In this document: one piece after another, positions 40,032-50,983 of the stretch
Layout: each line of letters begins with the position of its first letter
Numbering within the stretch: the stretch's first letter is position 1
Assembly (NCBI RefSeq): GCF_001042485.2
Contig: NZ_LBMN02000034.1
Coordinates: 1 to 55,740 of the forward strand
DNA from: Bacillus paralicheniformis
GTDB lineage: Bacteria; Bacillota; Bacilli; Bacillales; Bacillaceae
Length of the DNA: 55,740 nucleotides
Direction: 5' to 3'
The notes under the pieces: model-generated
Seen by the model: only the letters and a program-made list of their open reading frames with translations
Databases searched by the model: none
What the model was told of the DNA's origin: nothing
Translations under genes and position numbers: made by a program

Positions 40032-40133
40032 CTCTGCTTTGCTGGCGGATAGCTCTTCTTTGCAGGGACCGATTGAAAGTGTTAGGATATTTATATCTTT
40101 TGAAATACACCCTGCTCTTAGTGGGAGGACATT

Positions 40134-41564
40134 GTGAAAAGTATTGAAGATTTCATGAGAAAATACGAACTGTCATTTGATGGAGCGACACTGGTTGCAG
40201 GCGTCTCCGGCGGGCCTGATTCGATGGCGCTGCTGCATGCTCTGCAACGTACGGTTCCTGCCTCGGCGACGCTGATTGCCGCACACGTCGATCATATGTT
40301 CAGAGGCGAAGAGTCTGAGCATGATATGCGGTTCGTTCAGGACTACTGCGAGGCGGAAGGCATACAATGCGAGGCGGTGCAAATCGATGTCCAGACATTT
40401 GCCGCGGAAAACAATCTGAATAAACAGGCTGCTGCGAGAGAATGCCGGTATGCGTTTTTTCAAGAATTAATGAAAAGGCGCCGGGCTGAATACCTGGTTC
40501 TGGCTCATCATGGCGATGATCAGGTGGAAACGATGCTGATGAAGATGGCAAAAGGCACTGTCGGGCTCGGGCTTGCTGGAATTCAGCCAAAGCGCCGTTT
40601 TGACAGCGGCTGGCTGCTTAGGCCGTTTCTAAGGCTGTCAAAGGATGATCTTTTGGCTTACTGCAAAGAGAATCGAATACCGTATAGAACCGATCCGAGC
40701 AACAGTGAGGATGATTACACAAGGAACCGGTTCAGGCACCATGTTCTCCCTTTTCTGAAGAAAGAGTCGGAAGATGTCCATAAAAGGTTTCAATCCGTCA
40801 GTGAATTCCTGACAGAAGACGAATTATACTTACAGGCATTAACGAAAGACAAAATGAATACAGTAATCACAAGCAAGTCAAGTTCCGGTGTCGAAATCAG
40901 CATCGATCGGCTTCTTGCGCTCCCTATGCCTTTACAAAGAAGGGGAGTTCATCTAATATTAAACTATCTTTATGAAAACGTTCCATCAGCGTTTTCAGCC
41001 CATCATATTCAAGTGTTTCTGGATTGGATTTCACAAGGTGGACCATCCGGTTCCCTTGATTTTCCGAATGGGCTAAAAGTTGCAAAATCTTATCATACAT
41101 GTTTGTTTACATTTCAGCGTTTACAATGTGAAAATGTTTCCTATCATTATGAAATAAGCGGGGCAGACGAAGAAGAACTGAAGCTTCCCGACGGCTCCTC
41201 CCTTCATGTGAGCGGACCCGGTTCAACCCGGAAGCTGCAAGGAAACGATGTTTTTGCAACAAGTCCCAAGCAGGTTCAATTCCCCCTTTATGTACGGACA
41301 AGGCAAAACGGAGACCGAATCAAACTTAAAGGGATGAACGGCTCAAAAAAGGTTAAAGATATATTTATTGATGAAAAAGTGCCTCTTGCGAAAAGAGACA
41401 GCTGGCCCATTGTAACAGACGCGGTTGGAAACATTATTTGGATACCTGGTCTGAAAAAAACCATTTTTGAGGAACTTGATGTTACAAACAATGATCGCAT
41501 TGTATTACAATATAGACAGCATGAAAAGTGTAGGGGGCTAGCAAAGAATGAAACAGGATATTGA
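40134..41564 (+). CDS. tilS: tRNA(Ile)-lysidine synthase
   Basis: Ligates lysine to C34 of tRNA-Ile2, changing decoding from AUG to AUA; essential. 476 residues (B. subtilis 472). PP-loop SGGPDS at 25-30, then [10 protein letters not shown] (~50) and [16 protein letters not shown] sequence in the N-terminal ATPase domain, with the C-terminal tRNA-binding domains. GTG start with GGGAGG upstream. It overlaps hprT by 17 bases, as in other Firmicutes. Confidence 0.96.
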   Translation: MKSIEDFMRKYELSFDGATLVAGVSGGPDSMALLHALQRTVPASATLIAAHVDHMFRGEESEHDMRFVQDYCEAEGIQCEAVQIDVQTFAAENNLNKQAAARECRYAFFQELMKRRRAEYLVLAHHGDDQVETMLMKMAKGTVGLGLAGIQPKRRFDSGWLLRPFLRLSKDDLLAYCKENRIPYRTDPSNSEDDYTRNRFRHHVLPFLKKESEDVHKRFQSVSEFLTEDELYLQALTKDKMNTVITSKSSSGVEISIDRLLALPMPLQRRGVHLILNYLYENVPSAFSAHHIQVFLDWISQGGPSGSLDFPNGLKVAKSYHTCLFTFQRLQCENVSYHYEISGADEEELKLPDGSSLHVSGPGSTRKLQGNDVFATSPKQVQFPLYVRTRQNGDRIKLKGMNGSKKVKDIFIDEKVPLAKRDSWPIVTDAVGNIIWIPGLKKTIFEELDVTNNDRIVLQYRQHEKCRGLAKNETGY

Positions 41565-42087
41565 AAATATCTTGATCTCAGAAGAAGAGATCCAAAAGAA
41601 AGTCAAGGAGCTGGGCGCAACTCTGACAGAAGAGTACAGCGGCAAGTTTCCGCTGGCAATCGGTGTGTTAAAGGGAGCCATGCCGTTTATGGCTGATCTT
41701 TTGAAGCATATTGATACATATTTGGAAATGGATTTCATGGATGTATCAAGCTACGGCAGTTCAACGGTTTCTTCCGGAGAGGTAAAAATCATTAAAGATT
41801 TGGACACATCTGTAGAGGGCCGTGACATCTTAATTATTGAGGATATCATCGACAGTGGGCTGACCTTGAGTTATCTTGTAGAGCTTTTCCGATACCGCAA
41901 AGCAAAATCGATTAAGATCGTAACCCTTCTTGATAAACCAAGCGGACGAAAAGCGGATATCAAAGCGGATTACGTCGGCTTTGAAGTTCCCGATGCATTC
42001 GTTGTCGGATATGGTCTCGATTATGCTGAACGCTATCGTAACCTTCCGTACATCGGAGTGCTGAAACCTGCGGTTTATGAGAGCTGA
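41548..42087 (+). CDS. hprT: Hypoxanthine-guanine phosphoribosyltransferase
   Basis: Salvages hypoxanthine and guanine to IMP and GMP using PRPP. 179 residues (B. subtilis 180). PRPP motif [11 protein letters not shown] (~residues 96-106), PPi loop VLKGAMPF (~39-46), purine-binding [23 protein letters not shown] precedes ATG. In B. subtilis the HprT-FtsH-TilS region is co-expressed and HprT is reported to interact with TilS. Confidence 0.97.
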   Translation: MKQDIENILISEEEIQKKVKELGATLTEEYSGKFPLAIGVLKGAMPFMADLLKHIDTYLEMDFMDVSSYGSSTVSSGEVKIIKDLDTSVEGRDILIIEDIIDSGLTLSYLVELFRYRKAKSIKIVTLLDKPSGRKADIKADYVGFEVPDAFVVGYGLDYAERYRNLPYIGVLKPAVYES

Positions 42088-42116
42088 TTCGGGCTTGTTA
42101 GCGAAAGGGATATCTG

Positions 42117-42146
42117 TTGTATTGGAACGATTTTCTATGATACTAT
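42117..42146 (+). promoter_or_regulatory. Candidate ftsH promoter
   Basis: TTGTAT (42117-42122), 18-base spacer, extended -10 TGATACTAT ending 42146. It lies 38 bases from the ftsH start. Confidence 0.5.
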
Positions 42147-42183
42147 TGAACATAGTTGTGCTTACTGTGGGAGGAGGTAAGGA

Positions 42184-44103
42184 ATGAATCGGGTCTTCCG
42201 TAATACCATTTTTTATTTACTTATTTTATTAGTTGTGATCGGAGTTGTGAGCTACTTCCAAACCGCAAATCCGAAAACAGAAAATATGACGTATAGTGAC
42301 TTTGTTTCAAACCTAGATAAAGGGAAGGTTGAAAATGTCTCCATCCAGCCTGTCAGGGGCGTGTACGAGGTTCGGGGACAGCTGACGACCTATGAGAAAG
42401 ATCAATATTTCCTGACCCATGTTCCTGAAGGAAAAGGGGCAGATCAAATCATTGATCAAGTGAAAAAAACGAAGATACAAGTAGAACCTGCACAGGAAGC
42501 AAATGGATGGATGACGTTCTTTACCACCATCATCCCTTTTGTTATTATCTTCATTCTTTTCTTCTTCCTGCTTAATCAGGCTCAAGGCGGCGGAAGCCGT
42601 GTTATGAACTTTGGAAAAAGCAAGGCGAAGCTCTATACAGAAGAAAAGAAGCGCGTCAAATTCAAAGATGTGGCAGGAGCGGATGAAGAAAAGCAAGAGC
42701 TTGTGGAAGTCGTTGATTTCCTCAAGGATCCCCGCAAGTTCGCTGAACTCGGAGCAAGGATTCCGAAAGGCGTGCTTTTGGTCGGACCTCCGGGTACCGG
42801 TAAAACATTGCTGGCGAAAGCTTGTGCCGGAGAAGCAGGGGTGCCTTTCTTCAGCATCAGCGGTTCTGACTTCGTTGAAATGTTCGTCGGGGTTGGTGCA
42901 TCACGTGTTCGCGACTTATTCGAAAACGCTAAGAAAAATGCACCGTGTCTGATTTTCATCGATGAAATTGATGCTGTCGGACGCCAGCGGGGAGCAGGTC
43001 TTGGTGGAGGGCACGATGAACGTGAACAGACGCTCAACCAGCTTCTTGTTGAAATGGACGGATTCAGCGCCAATGAAGGAATCATCATTATCGCTGCGAC
43101 AAACCGCGCCGATATTTTAGACCCTGCATTGCTGCGTCCGGGACGTTTTGACCGTCAAATTACAGTTGACCGCCCAGATGTTAAAGGCCGTGAAGCTGTA
43201 CTTCAAGTACACGCAAGAAACAAGCCTCTTGATGAATCCGTAAACTTAAAAGCGATCGCGATGCGGACGCCTGGATTCTCAGGTGCAGATCTTGAAAACC
43301 TTTTAAATGAAGCGGCTCTCGTAGCAGCGCGTCAAGATAAGAAAAAGATCGATATGCGAGACATCGATGAAGCGACAGACCGCGTCATCGCCGGACCTGC
43401 AAAGAAAAGCAGGGTCATTTCGAAAAAAGAACGCAATATCGTGGCTTATCACGAGGCGGGACACACTGTAATCGGACTTGTCTTGGATGAAGCGGATATG
43501 GTGCATAAAGTAACGATCGTACCGCGCGGCCAAGCGGGCGGATACGCCGTTATGCTTCCTAAGGAAGACCGTTATTTCCAAACCAAACCCGAACTTCTCG
43601 ATAAGATCGTCGGCTTGCTTGGAGGCCGTGTAGCTGAAGAGATCATCTTCGGTGAGGTCAGCACGGGTGCCCATAACGACTTCCAGCGCGCTACAGGCAT
43701 TGCCAGACGAATGGTAACTGAATTCGGTATGTCTGAAAAGCTCGGTCCTCTTCAATTCGGACAATCGCAAGGCGGGCAAGTGTTCTTGGGACGCGATTTC
43801 AACAATGACCAAAACTACAGCGACGCGATTGCGTATGAAATCGATAAAGAAATTCAGCGCTTCATTAAGGAATGTTATGAACGTGCAAAAACAATCCTTA
43901 CTGAAAATCGCGACAAACTTGAGCTGATCGCTCAAACATTGCTGGAAGTTGAAACGCTCGACGCTGAGCAAATCAAACATTTGTCTGAGCACGGAAGACT
44001 TCCTGATCGCACATATTCGGATGATCAGGAAAAGACAGACGATGTGAAAGTCAACATCAATAAACGAGATGACGAAGAAAAAAACGAGGATGAGAAAGAA
44101 TAA
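42184..44103 (+). CDS. ftsH: ATP-dependent zinc metalloprotease FtsH
   Basis: Membrane AAA+ protease that degrades short-lived and misassembled proteins; in Bacillus it also affects Spo0A activation through Spo0E. 639 residues. Two transmembrane helices (~7-27 and ~110-132), Walker A GPPGTGKT at 201-208, the [12 protein letters not shown]alker B, second region of homology ([25 protein letters not shown]), and the zinc site HEAGH at 423-427. The C-terminal tail is strongly acidic and lysine-rich. Followed by a strong terminator. Confidence 0.98.
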   Translation: MNRVFRNTIFYLLILLVVIGVVSYFQTANPKTENMTYSDFVSNLDKGKVENVSIQPVRGVYEVRGQLTTYEKDQYFLTHVPEGKGADQIIDQVKKTKIQVEPAQEANGWMTFFTTIIPFVIIFILFFFLLNQAQGGGSRVMNFGKSKAKLYTEEKKRVKFKDVAGADEEKQELVEVVDFLKDPRKFAELGARIPKGVLLVGPPGTGKTLLAKACAGEAGVPFFSISGSDFVEMFVGVGASRVRDLFENAKKNAPCLIFIDEIDAVGRQRGAGLGGGHDEREQTLNQLLVEMDGFSANEGIIIIAATNRADILDPALLRPGRFDRQITVDRPDVKGREAVLQVHARNKPLDESVNLKAIAMRTPGFSGADLENLLNEAALVAARQDKKKIDMRDIDEATDRVIAGPAKKSRVISKKERNIVAYHEAGHTVIGLVLDEADMVHKVTIVPRGQAGGYAVMLPKEDRYFQTKPELLDKIVGLLGGRVAEEIIFGEVSTGAHNDFQRATGIARRMVTEFGMSEKLGPLQFGQSQGGQVFLGRDFNNDQNYSDAIAYEIDKEIQRFIKECYERAKTILTENRDKLELIAQTLLEVETLDAEQIKHLSEHGRLPDRTYSDDQEKTDDVKVNINKRDDEEKNEDEKE

Positions 44104-44124
44104 CGACTTATTTCCGCCTCTTCA

Positions 44125-44166
44125 GGAAAACTGCCAAGCTCTGCTTTTGGCAGTTTTCTTTTTTTA
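44125..44166 (+). terminator. ftsH terminator
   Basis: GAAAACTGCCAA / TTGGCAGTTTTC hairpin followed by T7. Confidence 0.93.
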
Positions 44167-44303
44167 TGGTTAAAAAACCTCTTTGGAAAATCTTTGTTCA
44201 CTACGATTTGATTCGTTTACAAACAGAATCGGCATCGTGTATTGTATGATGGTAGAATGTTTTATGCCCAAGTAAGAGAAACTAGTCAAAAGTGGTGATC
44301 AGA

Positions 44304-45080
44304 ATGTTGCTTGTTATAGATGTGGGAAATACAAACACCGTCCTTGGCATCTACCACGAAGGAGAGCTCGAATATCATTGGCGGATTGAGACAAGCCGCC
44401 ATAAAACGGAAGATGAATTCGGCATGCTTCTTCGTTCTTTATTTGATTATGTCGGACTGATGTTTGACCAGATCGAAGGAATTATTATTTCATCAGTTGT
44501 ACCTCCGATCATGTTCTCCCTCGAAAGAATGTGTATTAAATATTTTCAGATCGAGCCTCAGATTGTCGGTCCGGGAATGAAAACAGGATTAAACATAAAA
44601 TACGATAATCCGAAAGAAGTCGGAGCAGACCGCATTGTAAATGCAGTGGCGGCTATTCATCTCTATGGGAGCCCCCTGATTGTCGTTGATTTTGGAACCG
44701 CTACGACGTACTGTTATATTAACGAGCGCAAGGAGTACATGGGCGGTGCGATCGCGCCGGGCATCACGATTTCAACTGAAGCGCTTTATTCGAGAGCTGC
44801 CAAGCTTCCCAGAATTGAAATTGCACGGCCCGATCATATTGTCGGCAAAAGTACGGTCAGCGCGATGCAGTCCGGAATCCTTTACGGCTACGTCGGACAG
44901 GTTGAAGGCATTGTCAAACGGATGAAATGGCAGTCCAAGAAAAATCCGAAAGTCATTGCGACGGGAGGTCTTGCTTCCTTGATAGCAGACGAATCGGACT
45001 GCATCGATATCGTTGACCCGTTCCTTACATTGAAGGGACTAGAGCTTATTTATGAACGGAATCGTGTTGAAAGTGTATAG
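44304..45080 (+). CDS. coaX: Type III pantothenate kinase
   Basis: First step of coenzyme A synthesis from pantothenate. 258 residues, same as B. subtilis CoaX. ASKHA fold with the phosphate-1 motif [10 protein letters not shown] (~3-12), GADRI (~106), FGTATT (~129-134) and ATGGL (~222). ATG 44304 fits the start MLLVIDVGN; the GTG/ATG codons at 44292-44301 are less well placed. Second in a pair with hslO, 11 bases downstream. Confidence 0.95.
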   Translation: MLLVIDVGNTNTVLGIYHEGELEYHWRIETSRHKTEDEFGMLLRSLFDYVGLMFDQIEGIIISSVVPPIMFSLERMCIKYFQIEPQIVGPGMKTGLNIKYDNPKEVGADRIVNAVAAIHLYGSPLIVVDFGTATTYCYINERKEYMGGAIAPGITISTEALYSRAAKLPRIEIARPDHIVGKSTVSAMQSGILYGYVGQVEGIVKRMKWQSKKNPKVIATGGLASLIADESDCIDIVDPFLTLKGLELIYERNRVESV

Positions 45081-45091
45081 GAGGATGAGGT

Positions 45092-45961
45092 ATGGATTAT
45101 TTAGTGAAAGCCATCGCATATGACGGCAAAGTGAGAGCATATGCAGCGAATACAACAGAAACGATTCATGAAGCCCAAAGAAGGCATAACACATGGCCTA
45201 CCGCTTCCGCCGCTTTAGGAAGAACGATGACGGCGGCTGTCATGCTCGGTGCCATGCTGAAAGGCGAAGACAAGCTTACCGTCAAGATTGAAGGAGGCGG
45301 ACCTATCGGCGCGATTGTCGCTGACGGAAATGCAAAAGGAGATGTCAGGGGCTACGTGTCCAATCCGCACGTTCATTTTGACTTAAATGAACACGGCAAA
45401 CTGGACGTCAGAAGAGCCGTCGGTACGTCCGGCACACTAAGCGTAGTAAAAGATCTCGGTCTCCGCGATTTATTTACAGGCCAGGTTGAGATCGTTTCCG
45501 GAGAAATCGGCGAGGATTTTACATATTATCTCGTATCTTCTGAACAGGTTCCTTCTTCGGTGGGGGTAGGGGTGCTCGTCAACCCCGACAATACGATTTT
45601 AGCTGCAGGCGGATTTATCCTTCAGCTGCTGCCGGGCACGGACGATGAAACAATCACGAAGCTTGAAACAAACCTTTCTCAAGTGGAGCCCATTTCAAAG
45701 CTGATTCAGAAAGGTTTGACACCTGAGGAAGTGCTGGCTGCGGTATTGGGAGAAGAACCGGAAATACTGGAAACCGTTCCTGTCCGGTTTACATGCAATT
45801 GTTCAAAAGAGCGTTTCTCAGGAGGCATCATCGGTCTTGGCAAAGATGAAATTCAACAGATGATTGATGAAGATGGCCAAGCTGAGGCTCAATGCCATTT
45901 TTGCAATGAAAAGTATCTGTTTACAAAGGAAGAGCTTGAAGCGCTTCGAGATGAAATATAA
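45092..45961 (+). CDS. hslO: Redox-regulated chaperone Hsp33
   Basis: Oxidation-activated holdase: disulfide formation releases zinc and unfolds the C-terminal switch. 289 residues (B. subtilis 291). The zinc/redox cysteines are visible as Cys235-x-Cys237 and Cys268-xx-Cys271. SD GGAGGATGAGG before ATG. Terminator overlaps the stop region. Confidence 0.97.
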   Translation: MDYLVKAIAYDGKVRAYAANTTETIHEAQRRHNTWPTASAALGRTMTAAVMLGAMLKGEDKLTVKIEGGGPIGAIVADGNAKGDVRGYVSNPHVHFDLNEHGKLDVRRAVGTSGTLSVVKDLGLRDLFTGQVEIVSGEIGEDFTYYLVSSEQVPSSVGVGVLVNPDNTILAAGGFILQLLPGTDDETITKLETNLSQVEPISKLIQKGLTPEEVLAAVLGEEPEILETVPVRFTCNCSKERFSGGIIGLGKDEIQQMIDEDGQAEAQCHFCNEKYLFTKEELEALRDEI

Positions 45962-45962
45962 G

Positions 45963-45987
45963 CCCGCTATGCAGTAGCGGGTCTTTT
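45963..45987 (+). terminator. hslO terminator
   Basis: CCCGCTA / TAGCGGG hairpin followed by TCTTTT. Confidence 0.9.
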
Positions 45988-46013
45988 ACAATGGGGAAAG
46001 GGGAGACACCATA

Positions 46014-46904
46014 TTGAAATCAAGAACACTTTGGCCGATTATTTTAGGTGCGATCTTTGTCAACTGTATCGTGATCGCGTATGTTTTGACGAAATCGCAG
46101 ACTGCTTCTTCACCGTCCGCTCAAGAAGTCATTGCACATATCGGAAAAAACGGCATCACGCGTGAAGAATGGCTGAGCGAAATGGAAGAGCGCTATGGAA
46201 AATCAACGCTTGAAGATATGATCAACGACCGCGTTGTTACCCAAATGGCCGAAAAAAATAAGATCAAAGTGTCTGATGAAGACATTGAAAGAGAATTTCT
46301 GCTGATTAAAGCTGTATACAATTCCTTCTACGAAGACGAAGCCACAACAGAAAAAGAATGGAAAGAGCAGATCAAGCATAATATTCTTCTAGAAGAGCTC
46401 CTGACAAAAGATATTGTCATTTCTGACAGCGAATTGAAGTCATTCTATAACAAAAATAAGGACTTATATAAATTCGATGATTCTTATCGCCTCAAGCATA
46501 TCGTTGTCAAAGATAAAGACGAAGCAGAACAAGTTCTTAAAGAGCTGAAGGAAGGATCCAGCTTTGAAGCGGCCGCGGCTGAACATTCGATTGACCGGTA
46601 TACGTCTCCTTACGGCGGCGACCTCGGGTTCGTCAATGATCAGCACGAAAACATTCCGGCCGAATATTTAGAGAAAGCTGAGCAGCTAAAGGAAAATCAA
46701 TGGGTGGATGAACCGATTAAAACGAGCCAAGGCTATGCAATCATCCAGCTCAAAGAAAAGCTCCCGGGGCAAGCTTTCACTTACAGCGAAGTGAAAAATC
46801 AAATCAGAAGGCAGATCGCGATGGATCAATTAGGCGACAAAGCTTCGGTGAAGACACTTTGGAAAGATGCGAAAGTATCTTGGTTTTATGACGATAAAAA
46901 ATAA
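46014..46904 (+). CDS. yacD: PrsA-like peptidyl-prolyl isomerase YacD
   Basis: 296 residues (B. subtilis 297). One N-terminal hydrophobic segment (~6-25), then an extracytoplasmic SurA-N-like chaperone region and a PpiC/parvulin domain (~155-245, starting YRLKHIVVKDKDEA). The Cys at residue ~18 is not in a proper lipobox, so it is probably a membrane-anchored rather than lipid-modified protein. Likely helps fold secreted or wall proteins. TTG start, with AAAGGGGAG upstream. Confidence 0.92.
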   Translation: MKSRTLWPIILGAIFVNCIVIAYVLTKSQTASSPSAQEVIAHIGKNGITREEWLSEMEERYGKSTLEDMINDRVVTQMAEKNKIKVSDEDIEREFLLIKAVYNSFYEDEATTEKEWKEQIKHNILLEELLTKDIVISDSELKSFYNKNKDLYKFDDSYRLKHIVVKDKDEAEQVLKELKEGSSFEAAAAEHSIDRYTSPYGGDLGFVNDQHENIPAEYLEKAEQLKENQWVDEPIKTSQGYAIIQLKEKLPGQAFTYSEVKNQIRRQIAMDQLGDKASVKTLWKDAKVSWFYDDKK

Positions 46905-46907
46905 AGA

Positions 46908-46968
46908 TTGACAAAATATTTTGATATTGATAAATTAGATATAATCCCAATAAAATTACTCGGAAATT
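46908..46968 (+). promoter_or_regulatory. cysK promoter region with probable CymR site
   Basis: TTGACA (46908-46913) and several A/T-rich hexamers lead to TATAAT (46940-46945). CCAATAAAATTACTCGGAAA (46948-46967) just downstream resembles the CymR operator known before Bacillus sulfur genes. The exact promoter spacing is ambiguous. Confidence 0.5.
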
Positions 46969-46979
46969 GAGGTGTTCAA

Positions 46980-47903
46980 ATGGTTCGCGTTGCAAACTCT
47001 GTTTATGACTTAATCGGAAATACACCTGTCGTTAAATTAAATCGACTAGTTGATGAAGACAGTGCTGAAGTATATGTGAAACTGGAGTATATGAACCCTG
47101 GAAGCAGCGTAAAAGACCGGATTGCGCTTGCCATGATAGAAGATGCTGAAGAGAAAGGCCTTCTGAAAGAAGGAGATACACTGATTGAACCGACCAGCGG
47201 AAATACGGGAATCGGACTTGCCATGGTCGCTGCAGCGAAGGGCATCAAAGCGATTCTTGTTATGCCTGATACAATGAGTTCTGAGCGCCGCAACCTTCTG
47301 CGTGCATATGGAGCTGAGCTTGTGCTGACTCCGGGTGCTGAAGGAATGAAAGGCGCGATTAAAAAAGCGGAAGAACTGGCTGAGGAGCACGGCTATTTTA
47401 TGCCTCAGCAATTTAACAACCCTGCGAACTCAGAAGTTCACCGCCGCACAACGGGAAAAGAAATCGCCGAACAATTCGGAGACGGTTTAGATGCATTCAT
47501 TGCAGGTATCGGAACCGGCGGAACGATAACAGGTGCCGGAGAAGTCCTGAAAGAAAAAAATCCGTCCATCAAGATTTTCGCGGTGGAACCGACTGATTCT
47601 CCTGTTCTTTCCGGAGGAAAACCAGGTCCGCACAAAATTCAGGGAATCGGAGCGGGATTCGTTCCGAAAATCTTGAATACGGAAATTTACGATGAAATCA
47701 TCACAGTGAAAAACGAAGAAGCCTTTGAATTTGCCCGTAAAGCGGCGAGAGAAGAAGGAATTCTCGGAGGAATTTCTTCGGGTGCTGCGATCTGTGCTGC
47801 TCTTCAAGTCGCTAAAAAGCTTGGGAAAGGCAAAAAAGTTCTCGCTGTTCTTCCTAGTAACGGAGAGAGATACTTAAGCACGCCTCTTTATCAATTTGAA
47901 TAG
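46980..47903 (+). CDS. cysK: Cysteine synthase (O-acetylserine sulfhydrylase)
   Basis: Makes cysteine from O-acetylserine and sulfide. 307 residues (B. subtilis 308). PLP lysine Lys45 in SVKDRIA, the phosphate-binding TSGNTG (~69-74), PQQFNNPAN (~142) and GIGTGGT (~178-184). In B. subtilis CysK also partners the repressor CymR. Strong SD AATTGAGGTG. It ends in two tandem terminator hairpins. Confidence 0.97.
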   Translation: MVRVANSVYDLIGNTPVVKLNRLVDEDSAEVYVKLEYMNPGSSVKDRIALAMIEDAEEKGLLKEGDTLIEPTSGNTGIGLAMVAAAKGIKAILVMPDTMSSERRNLLRAYGAELVLTPGAEGMKGAIKKAEELAEEHGYFMPQQFNNPANSEVHRRTTGKEIAEQFGDGLDAFIAGIGTGGTITGAGEVLKEKNPSIKIFAVEPTDSPVLSGGKPGPHKIQGIGAGFVPKILNTEIYDEIITVKNEEAFEFARKAAREEGILGGISSGAAICAALQVAKKLGKGKKVLAVLPSNGERYLSTPLYQFE

Positions 47904-47919
47904 GCTCCAGTTGAAACAG

Positions 47920-47954
47920 AAGGCTGCCGACAATGTCGGCGGCCTTTTGTTTTT
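47920..47954 (+). terminator. cysK terminator 1
   Basis: AAGGCTGCCGAC / GTCGGCGGCCTT hairpin followed by TTGTTTTT. Confidence 0.92.
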
Positions 47955-47984
47955 CGCGGGCGAAGCCTTTTAAAAGCTCGGTCT

Positions 47985-48014
47985 CCTTGAGTGAACATGC
48001 TCAAGGACTTTTTT
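47985..48014 (+). terminator. cysK terminator 2 or pab leader attenuator
   Basis: CCTTGAG / CTCAAGG stem with an 8-base loop, then AC and T6. It lies between terminator 1 and the pabB start and could be a backup terminator or belong to the pab leader. Confidence 0.75.
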
Positions 48015-48097
48015 CTATATTGGAAATGAAATTCTCTTTTCCTAGAAAAAAGATATGCATTACAATAAGGACATTAGACTAACGGCAGAGGAATGAT

Positions 48098-49531
48098 ATG
48101 ATGAGACAACGAAGGCCTGTAGCCAGAGCGTTCCCATTTTCCAATCAACGGTTTTTAGAGCAATTTGAAAGCCTGTCGAAAGGAAAGCAATACCGCGTTC
48201 TGCTCGAAAGTGCGAGAGGCGGAGAATACAGCATAGCCGGGCTCGACCCTGTCGCAATAGCAAAAGGGAAAGACGGCATCACGACGATTCAATACAAAGG
48301 GGACATCATATTCAAAGAGGGGGATCCGTTTCAGCAGTTTTCTCAGTGGTTTGAAACGCTGAAAACGGAGACGGTTGCAGATTTTCCCGACTTTCAGGGC
48401 GGGGCTGTCGGTTTTCTAAGCTATGACTATGCCCGATATATTGAGAAATTCAAAATCCTGTCTATCGATGATCTGCAAACGCCGGATTTATTCTTTCTCG
48501 TATTTGATGATATAGCCGTCTATGATCATAAGCAGCAGCAGCTTTGGGTGATTACCCACACCGTTGAAGAATCGCCGGCCGCTTCGGAAGAGAAACTGGA
48601 CAGGCTTGAGCAAATGTGGAAGACGGAACATCCGAAGACCGCTGGCGGTCATCAAACAAATGATAATAAAAGCCCGTCATTCGCAGCTTCATTTACAGAA
48701 GCCGGCTTTTCTCAGGCCGTTGAGAAGGTGAAGCAATACATTGCAAGCGGCGACGTATTTCAGGTGAACCTTTCTGTTCGCCAGTCGGAGCGCCTGTCTG
48801 CGCCTCCTTATGAGGTATACAAAATGTTAAGAGAAATCAACCCTTCGCCGTACATGTCCTACTTGGAAACCCCGGATTTTCAAATCATCTGCGGGTCGCC
48901 CGAACTGCTCATTAAGAAAAAGGGCACCAGGCTTGAGACAAGACCGATTGCCGGGACGAGATCCCGCGGGGCGGATGAAGCGGAGGATGAAGCGCTCGCG
49001 AACGAACTGATCATGAATGAAAAAGAGCGCGCCGAACATGTGATGCTCGTTGATTTAGAGCGTAATGACCTCGGCAGGGTCTCCAAGTACGGTTCGGTCA
49101 GGGTCGATGAATTCATGGTGATTGAGAAGTATTCCCATGTCATGCATATCGTCTCTAATGTGTGCGGGGAACTAAGGGACGAATGCGATGCCGTGGATGT
49201 CATCCATGCCGTGTTTCCCGGCGGTACGATTACAGGAGCGCCGAAAGTTAGAACGATGGAAATTATAGAGGAGCTTGAGCCGACGAGACGGGGGCTTTAT
49301 ACTGGTTCTATAGGATGGTTCGGATATAATCAGGATATGCACTTTAATATCGTTATCCGAACGATATATGTGAAAGCGGGCCAGGCGTTCATGCAGTCCG
49401 GAGCTGGAATCGTCATCGATTCCAACCCTAAGCATGAATATAAAGAGTCAATTAAAAAGGCCCTGGCGATGAAAAAGGCGCTGCAGTTGAGTGAAGAAGA
49501 GAAAAAAGAGCAGAGGAGAGCTGAGATATGA
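48098..49531 (+). CDS. pabB: Aminodeoxychorismate synthase, component I
   Basis: Converts chorismate and ammonia to 4-amino-4-deoxychorismate with PabA. 477 residues (B. subtilis 470). Anthranilate-synthase I fold; C-terminal chorismate domain with [46 protein letters not shown] and the metal-binding [11 protein letters not shown]. The loop reads PIAGT rather than the PIKGT of E. coli PabB, so the Lys nucleophile is absent, as in other Bacillus PabB. Starts at ATG 48098 or the adjacent ATG 48101. Overlaps pabA by 4 bases. Confidence 0.94.
   Translation: MMRQRRPVARAFPFSNQRFLEQFESLSKGKQYRVLLESARGGEYSIAGLDPVAIAKGKDGITTIQYKGDIIFKEGDPFQQFSQWFETLKTETVADFPDFQGGAVGFLSYDYARYIEKFKILSIDDLQTPDLFFLVFDDIAVYDHKQQQLWVITHTVEESPAASEEKLDRLEQMWKTEHPKTAGGHQTNDNKSPSFAASFTEAGFSQAVEKVKQYIASGDVFQVNLSVRQSERLSAPPYEVYKMLREINPSPYMSYLETPDFQIICGSPELLIKKKGTRLETRPIAGTRSRGADEAEDEALANELIMNEKERAEHVMLVDLERNDLGRVSKYGSVRVDEFMVIEKYSHVMHIVSNVCGELRDECDAVDVIHAVFPGGTITGAPKVRTMEIIEELEPTRRGLYTGSIGWFGYNQDMHFNIVIRTIYVKAGQAFMQSGAGIVIDSNPKHEYKESIKKALAMKKALQLSEEEKKEQRRAEI
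49484..49525 (+). promoter_or_regulatory. TRAP-type RNA binding site over the pabA ribosome-binding site
   Basis: NAG triplets at near-regular 5-base steps: CAG 49484, GAG 49489, AAG 49494, GAG 49499, then GAG 49508, 49513, 49518 and 49523. The last repeats contain the pabA SD (GAGGAG) and end just before ATG 49528. In B. subtilis tryptophan-loaded TRAP binds such a site at pabA (trpG) to block translation. Confidence 0.75.
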
Positions 49532-50112
49532 TTCTAATGATCGACAATTACGATTCATTTACGTACAATTTGGTTCAGTATTTAGGTGAGCTTGGCGAGG
49601 AGTTAGTCGTCAAGCGGAACGATGAGATCACGCTTCAGGAAATAGAGGATATGTCGCCTGACTTTTTGATGATATCTCCCGGTCCTTGCAGTCCGGATGA
49701 GGCCGGGATCAGCCTTGAAGTGATCCGCCATTTTGCCGGGAAGATACCGATTTTCGGGGTCTGTCTCGGACATCAGTCGATCGCCCAGGTTTTCGGAGGC
49801 GATGTCGTCAGGGCGGAACGGTTAATGCATGGGAAAACTTCCGAGATCTTGCACGACGGGTTGACGGTCTTTAAAGACTTGGAACATCCGCTCACGGCCA
49901 CGAGGTATCATTCGTTGATCGTCAAACCGGATACGCTGCCCGGTTGTTTTGTGACATCGGCTTGGACGGAAGAAGGGGAGATTATGGCCATCAGGCATAA
50001 AGAACTGCCTATTGAAGGCGTTCAGTTCCATCCGGAGTCGATTATGACTGCCTCCGGAAAAGAAATGCTGAAGAATTTTATTGAGACTTACCGAAAGAAA
50101 GTGAACACATGA
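49528..50112 (+). CDS. pabA: Glutamine amidotransferase PabA/TrpG (amphibolic)
   Basis: Supplies ammonia for PabB and, in Bacillus, also for TrpE, so it serves folate and tryptophan synthesis. 194 residues, class I amidotransferase: oxyanion region [12 protein letters not shown] (~50-61), nucleophile Cys79 in GVCLGHQS, and the His-Glu pair in FHPES (~residues 170-174). The start overlaps the pabB stop (ATGA) and is covered by a TRAP-like repeat array, consistent with tryptophan control of translation. Confidence 0.96.
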   Translation: MILMIDNYDSFTYNLVQYLGELGEELVVKRNDEITLQEIEDMSPDFLMISPGPCSPDEAGISLEVIRHFAGKIPIFGVCLGHQSIAQVFGGDVVRAERLMHGKTSEILHDGLTVFKDLEHPLTATRYHSLIVKPDTLPGCFVTSAWTEEGEIMAIRHKELPIEGVQFHPESIMTASGKEMLKNFIETYRKKVNT

Positions 50113-50978
50113 TCATTTACCTGAACGGTCAATATGTGAAGGAGGAGGAAGCAAGACTTTCTCCTTTTGACCATGGTTTTTTATACGGAATCGGGGTATT
50201 TGAAACGTTCCGCCTTTATGAAGGGGAGCCCTTCCTTTTAGACTGGCATATGGACAGACTGAACAACGCTTTGGAACAGCTGAGAATTGAGCTTGAGCTG
50301 ACAAAAAGCGAAGTGCTTGCCATTCTTGACAGGCTGCTTCAGTTGAATCAGCCCCCAAATCTGGATGCCAAGGTCCGGTTAAATATATCTGCCGGTCCCG
50401 GTGACTCAGGTCTTTTTCCTGATTCATACAAAAAACCCGGTGTTATGGTGATGATGAATCCTTTTCATCCTGAATCGGTTCCGGTTGAAAAGGAGGGTGT
50501 CATTTTACAGGTCCGACGCAATACGCCAGAAGGTCCGTTCCGCTTGAAATCACATCACTTTTTAAATAATCTGTTCGGAAAAAGAGAGCTCGGACCAGAC
50601 GCTGCCAAAGAAGGGATTTTTCTTACCGAAGGCGGAGCTGTAGCCGAAGGGATCATTTCCAACATTTTTTGGGAAAAAGACGGTTGTGTGTATACACCTT
50701 CTCTTGATACCGGCATATTAGGCGGCGTCACCCGGCGTTATGTCATCGAGCGCCTTGCAGATATGGGAATCGAAGTTATGCAGGGGGTATACCCTTTAAA
50801 GGAGCTTCTCTTTGCGGACGAAGCATGGATGACCAATTCCGTTCAGGAAATCGTTCCATTCCGGAGAATCGGCAGCACTCAATTTCCGGGAAAGGATGGA
50901 AATTTGTCGAAACGTCTGCAAGAGGCATACACTAACGATAGAAAAGCAGCAAAAGACTATATTTCAATTAAAGGGTGA
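50109..50978 (+). CDS. pabC: Aminodeoxychorismate lyase
   Basis: PLP fold-type IV enzyme that splits aminodeoxychorismate to 4-aminobenzoate and pyruvate. 289 residues (B. subtilis 293). [17 protein letters not shown] (~21-37), the probable PLP Lys147 in [10 protein letters not shown], and [15 protein letters not shown] / GVTRRYVIE of the IV-fold family. A branched-chain aminotransferase is excluded by context. It overlaps pabA by 4 bases and is followed by sul. Confidence 0.94.
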   Translation: MIIYLNGQYVKEEEARLSPFDHGFLYGIGVFETFRLYEGEPFLLDWHMDRLNNALEQLRIELELTKSEVLAILDRLLQLNQPPNLDAKVRLNISAGPGDSGLFPDSYKKPGVMVMMNPFHPESVPVEKEGVILQVRRNTPEGPFRLKSHHFLNNLFGKRELGPDAAKEGIFLTEGGAVAEGIISNIFWEKDGCVYTPSLDTGILGGVTRRYVIERLADMGIEVMQGVYPLKELLFADEAWMTNSVQEIVPFRRIGSTQFPGKDGNLSKRLQEAYTNDRKAAKDYISIKG

Positions 50979-50983
50979 AGGAT

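Noticed and set aside
48940..48970. pabB as trpE, because it has PIAGT instead of PIKGT.
   Set aside because: Operon context with pabA-pabC-sul and family knowledge of Bacillus PabB support PabB; the motif alone does not decide.
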